Assembly (NCBI GenBank): GCA_025464925.1
Contig: JAODMS010000094.1
Span: 1 to 26,454 of the forward strand
DNA length: 26,454 bases
Source: Arthrobacter sp.
GTDB lineage: Bacteria; Actinomycetota; Actinomycetes; Actinomycetales; Micrococcaceae
Reading direction: 5' to 3'
Shown here piece by piece: positions 23,580 to 26,454 of the stretch. The translations under genes and the position numbers were made by a program. The notes under the pieces were generated by a model. That model saw only the letters and a list, made by a program, of their open reading frames with translations. It was not told where the DNA came from and made no database searches. The stretch's first letter is position 1. Each line of letters begins with the position of its first letter.

Positions 23580-23945
23580 ATGACAAACGAACGTGCTGTC
23601 CTGGTTACCGGCGGCGCCCGAGGGATAGGGCGAGCGATTGCGGAGCATCTGGCCGAGAGCGGCTGGAAGGTAGTTGCGACCTACAAGACCGGCTTTGAAG
23701 AGTCGGTAGAGCTGCGGCGCACGCACGGCGTCGAGATACGACAGCTCGACATGACGGACAGGTCCAGATCGCTGGACTTCGCCCGCCAGATCCGGAGCGA
23801 ATTTTCCTTCGATGCGCTCGTGAACAACGCGGGAATCCTCGAGAAGGAAGCCTTCTCCGCATCCACGCTAGGTGCCTGGGATCGAGCCTTCGAGGTCAAC
23901 GTCACGGCACCCCTCATCCCTTCCCAGGCACTCGGCCCGCACATG
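23580..23945 (+). pseudogene. Truncated short-chain dehydrogenase/reductase (SDR)
   Basis: The N-terminal half of an SDR: cofactor motif TGGARGIG (residues 10-17), LVNNAG near residue 87 and the FEVNVTAPL strand near 110. The similarity stops at ALGPHM (about 23945), before the catalytic serine and YxxxK, and the ORF then runs on into unrelated sequence to 24140. GGAGG lies 7 nt before ATG 23580. The break is a rearrangement junction shared with the opposing fragment. Without the catalytic Tyr/Lys it cannot be an active SDR. Confidence 0.75.
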
Positions 23946-24265
23946 TCGTCGTCTTCCCGGCCCACGAACATGGAGTGCCGTGGTAGGACCAGGGACCACG
24001 GCGGCCGGCTCGGCAGGTTCCCCATCACCGGCCCGCCCTCCTCACGCCCCTTGGGCTGGGTCACCCGTGAACCCCACGGCGTCAGGAGGAACCTAGCGGC
24101 ACCGTCGATTCTGATGTCCCAGAAACCGCCCTCAAAGTAGAGGAAACTCCCTCGCTCCCCTTCCCGTTCCGGCACGGCGCTGAACCGGGTGTCGAAGCTG
24201 CCGGCGAGGAACGCAGGCTCGGCATTGGTCAGGAGGAGGAGAAGCTGGTGGTGGTTCGGAATCAT
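23945..24265 (-). pseudogene. 5' fragment of an unknown gene, cut at the SDR junction
   Basis: About 107 residues from ATG 24265 (GGAG 5 nt upstream) that look like real protein: FLAGSFDTRFSAVPEREGER, then FLYFEGGFWDIRIDG, and LVLPRHSMFVGREDDDM at the end. Past about 23945 the frame enters the antisense of the SDR gene. I do not recognise the family. The simplest reading is a gene whose 3' end was lost when it was joined to the SDR fragment. Confidence 0.4.
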
Positions 24266-24355
24266 GGATGCTCCGGTCGCGTGTGCAGCCGGCCGCCAAA
24301 CCGCAGCGTATGACTTCGGCGTTCAACACGCCCGGTGTGTCCTGAGCGATCCGTC

Positions 24356-24724
24356 TCAGGAGCACGAAAAAAGTGACAGCAAGTTGATATTGATAGGGTG
24401 AGGGCGTGCCTTCACCGAGCTCGCGCTCGCAGCGGTCCAGGTGACGGACGCGCAGCGCTTCCAGATCGAAGTCCTGGCCCGAGCCGGTCTGGACCTGCGG
24501 AGCATCGCAGGTTCCACGTCTATAACTTGGCGCGTGTCTTGATAGCTGTTGATGGAGTGGCAACCCAGGGGTGAGCCGTCATCGTCCGTGACGAAGGGAA
24601 ACCCGTCCGGCACACCTAGTCTGTCCAGCATGGCCACAACGGCCACCGGCTGGATGGCCTCGCCGCCGGGCAGGTGGAGTTCAGAAGACTGCAATGACTT
24701 GCGGTCCACGACAAAAGTTCGCAT
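24356..24724 (-). pseudogene. Probable N-terminal remnant of an integrase-like gene
   Basis: The frame begins MRTFVVDRKSLQ at 24724 with GAGGGG 9 nt upstream, and continues VVAMLDRLGVPDGFPFVTDD to about 24560. This is reminiscent of the leading segment of large tyrosine recombinases on actinobacterial plasmids. Beyond that point, better-looking protein is in a different frame (LEALRVRHLDRCEREL, about 24440-24490), implying a frameshift. Family assignment is tentative. Confidence 0.35.
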
Positions 24725-24781
24725 GCCAAGCATCCCCTCGTCAGCTTTGGCCTAGCCTAGCGAAGGGACCCGCAACTGGGA

Positions 24782-24814
24782 AGACACCGTATCCGCGGTG
24801 CGGATACGGTGTCT
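24782..24814. repeat. Perfect 15-bp inverted repeat with 3-nt loop
   Basis: AGACACCGTATCCGC (24782-24796), GGT, GCGGATACGGTGTCT (24800-24814). The arms match perfectly. A further AGACAC (24829-24834) follows in line with the left arm. It lies about 90 bp before the istA start, so it may be an IS end, a terminator protecting the IS from read-in, or a binding site. Confidence 0.75.
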
Positions 24815-24902
24815 GGGGATGAGTCGGAAGACACGCTTCTTACCCAACAAGTGCCCGAGTGTTAACGCCAACCGAAAATAGGGCCACCGACCATCATGGA
24901 AG

Positions 24903-25520
24903 GTGATCAATTTGGATGATTGGGCGGAGATACGCTACCTGTTTTCGACGGGCAAGCACTCGAAGCGTGATATCGGCAGAATCGTGGGAGTCCCGCGCGG
25001 GACGGTGGACCGGGCGCTGGAGTCGGATCGGGCGCCGAAGTATCAGCGGGCAGCCGGGGTGTCGAGTTTTGATGCGTTCGCTCCCGGGGCGCGGGAGCTG
25101 CTGGTGAAATTCCCGACGATGCCGGCCGCGACGCTGGCCGAGCGGGTGGGCTGGTCGGGGTCCGCGTCACTGTTCCGGGCGAAGGTCGCCGCGATCCGGC
25201 CGGAATACGCCGCTGCGGATCCGGCCGACCGTTTGGTCCACGAGCCGGGGTTCCAGGTCCAGTGCGACCCCTGGTTCCCGCATGATCCGTTGCCCGTCGG
25301 CGGGGGCCAGGCGGACACGCCCCCGGTGCTGGTGATGACCTCGGCGTTTTCGGGCTTCATCCAGGCCCGGATGCTGCCCTCCCGCACGACACCGGATCTG
25401 ATCGGCGGGCCCTGCTGCAGGACGCGCCGGCCGTCCCGTCCAGGCTGCTCTGGGACAACGAATCCGGCATCGGCAGGCGCCGGCCCACGGAGCCGGTGGC
25501 CGCGTTCGCCGGGTCGCGAA
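24903..25520 (+). pseudogene. istA: IS21-family transposase IstA, 5' part, frameshifted and truncated
   Basis: The N-terminal part of an IS21 transposase: an HTH (SKRDIGRIVGVPRGTVDRAL) and the first catalytic Asp in QVQCDPWFPHDP. Near 25405 the frame must shift, because the continuation ALLQDAPAVPSRLLWDNESG, with the second catalytic Asp in LLWDNESG, is in the +1 frame. The similarity ends near 25520, where the sequence becomes the antisense of a tyrosine-recombinase gene. About the last half of IstA (usual length near 500 aa), with the catalytic Glu, is missing. Start GTG 24903. Not functional. Confidence 0.8.
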
Positions 25521-26144
25521 ACGCCATCCGCCCACCGCGGGAACTGCAGCACCCAGACTCAACTCGGTGATGTCTTGCAGGTAAGGAAAGCGCAGGATCG
25601 AACGCAGCTCTACCACCCGGCCCTTTGCCGACCCGGCCGACACCCGAGCGAATTCCCGCAGAAGGAACGCATTGATGTCCGCCCCGGTCAGATCCGCTGG
25701 AGCGGCCGCGCCACAGGCCGAGGACTCCTCGAGCAAGCGGCGTGCAATGTTCTCATAACGCAGCACAGTGGTTGGAGCAAGACCCCGCTCCTGGATCAGC
25801 CACGATCGATACTGAGTGAGCAGCGCACCCAACGGCGTCAGCAACGGCGCGGCTCCAGGGGCAACGCCAATCTCCCGCAGATAGCGTAAGAGTGGAACCA
25901 ACGCGCGAGGGCCCGGGCTCCTGCTTCGGCCAAGCCCTCGCTGGGCAGAAAGGAACGCTGCCATCCGTTCCTCGTCGAGATTCTCTGGCCTCAGCCCTTC
26001 GGCTGAAAGCCACAGGCCAACCTGCCCCAAGTCCTTCAGCATGTTTCGGATCGTTCCGGTTGTGTAGCCCCGCTTCGCCAACCATGCCTGATACCCCTCA
26101 ACTTGCGGCCCCAGCTGGCCGGCTTTCCTTTTCGTTCGCGACAC
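25520..26144 (-). pseudogene. Tyrosine-type site-specific recombinase, N-terminal part
   Basis: About 208 residues of a phage-like integrase: an N-terminal SAM-like core-binding region (YQAWLAKRGYTTGTIRNML), an arm segment with LTQYRSWLIQERGLAPTTVL and LRSILRFPYLQDITELSLGA, then AVPAVGGWRFA. The match stops there, before the catalytic R-HxxR-Y domain, at the joint with istA (about 25520). GTG 26144 has GGAGG 9 nt upstream. The catalytic half was lost, so it cannot recombine DNA. Confidence 0.8.
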
Positions 26145-26271
26145 TGCACTTCGCCTCCTTCACGGAAGCACGGTTGCTCCCATGATCAGGCTCCTCGCAA
26201 GGAAACTATGCCGATACGGGAACGCCCATCTCGACGCGGAGGCACTGCACCACAAACGTCCTTGCCGGCCG

Positions 26272-26454
26272 CCCGCAAATGTCGCCGCGAACCTGTTCTT
26301 CCAGCTGGTCTCCAGCCGCTACGAACATGCCTCCCTGATCCTGACCTCCAACCTGCCGTTCGCCCGGTGGGGCGACGCCTTCGCCGGACCTGACCATCGC
26401 CTCGGCGATGATCGACAGGATCGTCCATCACGCCGACGTCATCAGCCTCAAAGG
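26272..26454 (+). pseudogene. istB: IS21-family IstB ATPase, 3' fragment
   Basis: The window ends within the C-terminal part of IstB, the AAA+ helper of IS21 transposition: AANLFFQLVSSRYEHASLIL, then TSNLPFARWGD. After about 26385 the frame must shift by one to continue as LTIASAMIDRIVHHADVISL. The N-terminal Walker A half is missing, and the sequence continues beyond the window. With the istA piece it shows an IS21-type element broken by the recombinase-containing segment. Confidence 0.8.

Noticed and set aside
24903..25889. Intact 328-aa transposase
   Set aside because: IstA similarity leaves this frame near 25405 and ends near 25520; the rest is antisense to the recombinase fragment.

Overview
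High-G+C actinobacterial DNA. The codon use, Shine-Dalgarno-led GTG/TTG starts, TAnnnT-type -10 boxes, a likely leaderless start and the style of the mobile-gene remnants suggest a Micrococcaceae/Arthrobacter-like host, but that genus is an inference. The window has two parts: an apparently intact accessory locus of proteases and haem enzymes (about 0.35-18.7 kb), and a flank of ordinary oxidoreductase genes that grades into broken genes and insertion-sequence debris (18.8-26.45 kb).

Left to right. Positions 1-345 are C-rich non-coding sequence with a duplicated 26-mer. Next, on the minus strand, are a 106-aa protein coupled to an M14 zinc carboxypeptidase, a decayed endonuclease/phosphatase fragment, and a 725-aa fusion of a papain-like cysteine protease with an alpha/beta hydrolase. 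Divergent from it is a tightly packed six-gene plus-strand operon (5313-11966): a small membrane protein, a conserved 150-aa protein, a membrane-anchored DyP-associated protein, a DyP-type peroxidase, a catalase-family protein and an animal-type haem peroxidase resembling alpha-dioxygenase/cyclooxygenase. After a secreted small protein comes a second operon (12657-15325) with a possible leaderless leader ORF, a PGDYG-like protein and a TIR-like/TPR/SLOG-like signalling protein. Convergent to it are a subtilisin-family protease without signal peptide and a stand-alone I9-like small protein. A further divergent pair gives a beta-rich acidic protein and a caspase-fold peptidase.

The main observation is a common promoter architecture. 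Five promoters of this locus (M14, papain-hydrolase, haem operon, subtilase, beta-protein/caspase) each carry two direct RTAACG hexamers at exactly 11-bp periodicity. In every case exactly 10 nt separate the second RTAAC from a candidate -10 hexamer. This is the geometry of promoters activated by OmpR/PhoB-family response regulators. It ties proteases of four catalytic classes (metallo, papain cysteine, serine, caspase) and three haem enzymes into one apparent regulon. None of the four proteases has a visible signal peptide, so an intracellular proteolysis plus lipid/peroxide chemistry response (stress, conflict or regulated death) is a reasonable but unproven reading.

The right flank holds a zinc alcohol dehydrogenase and a 2-oxoglutarate/Fe(II) oxygenase, a 2H-phosphoesterase-like gene, and then remnants: an alpha/beta-hydrolase tail, a frameshifted HTH/helicase-associated fragment, an SDR cut off at about 23945, and an IS21-type element whose istA and istB pieces are separated by a truncated tyrosine-recombinase gene.
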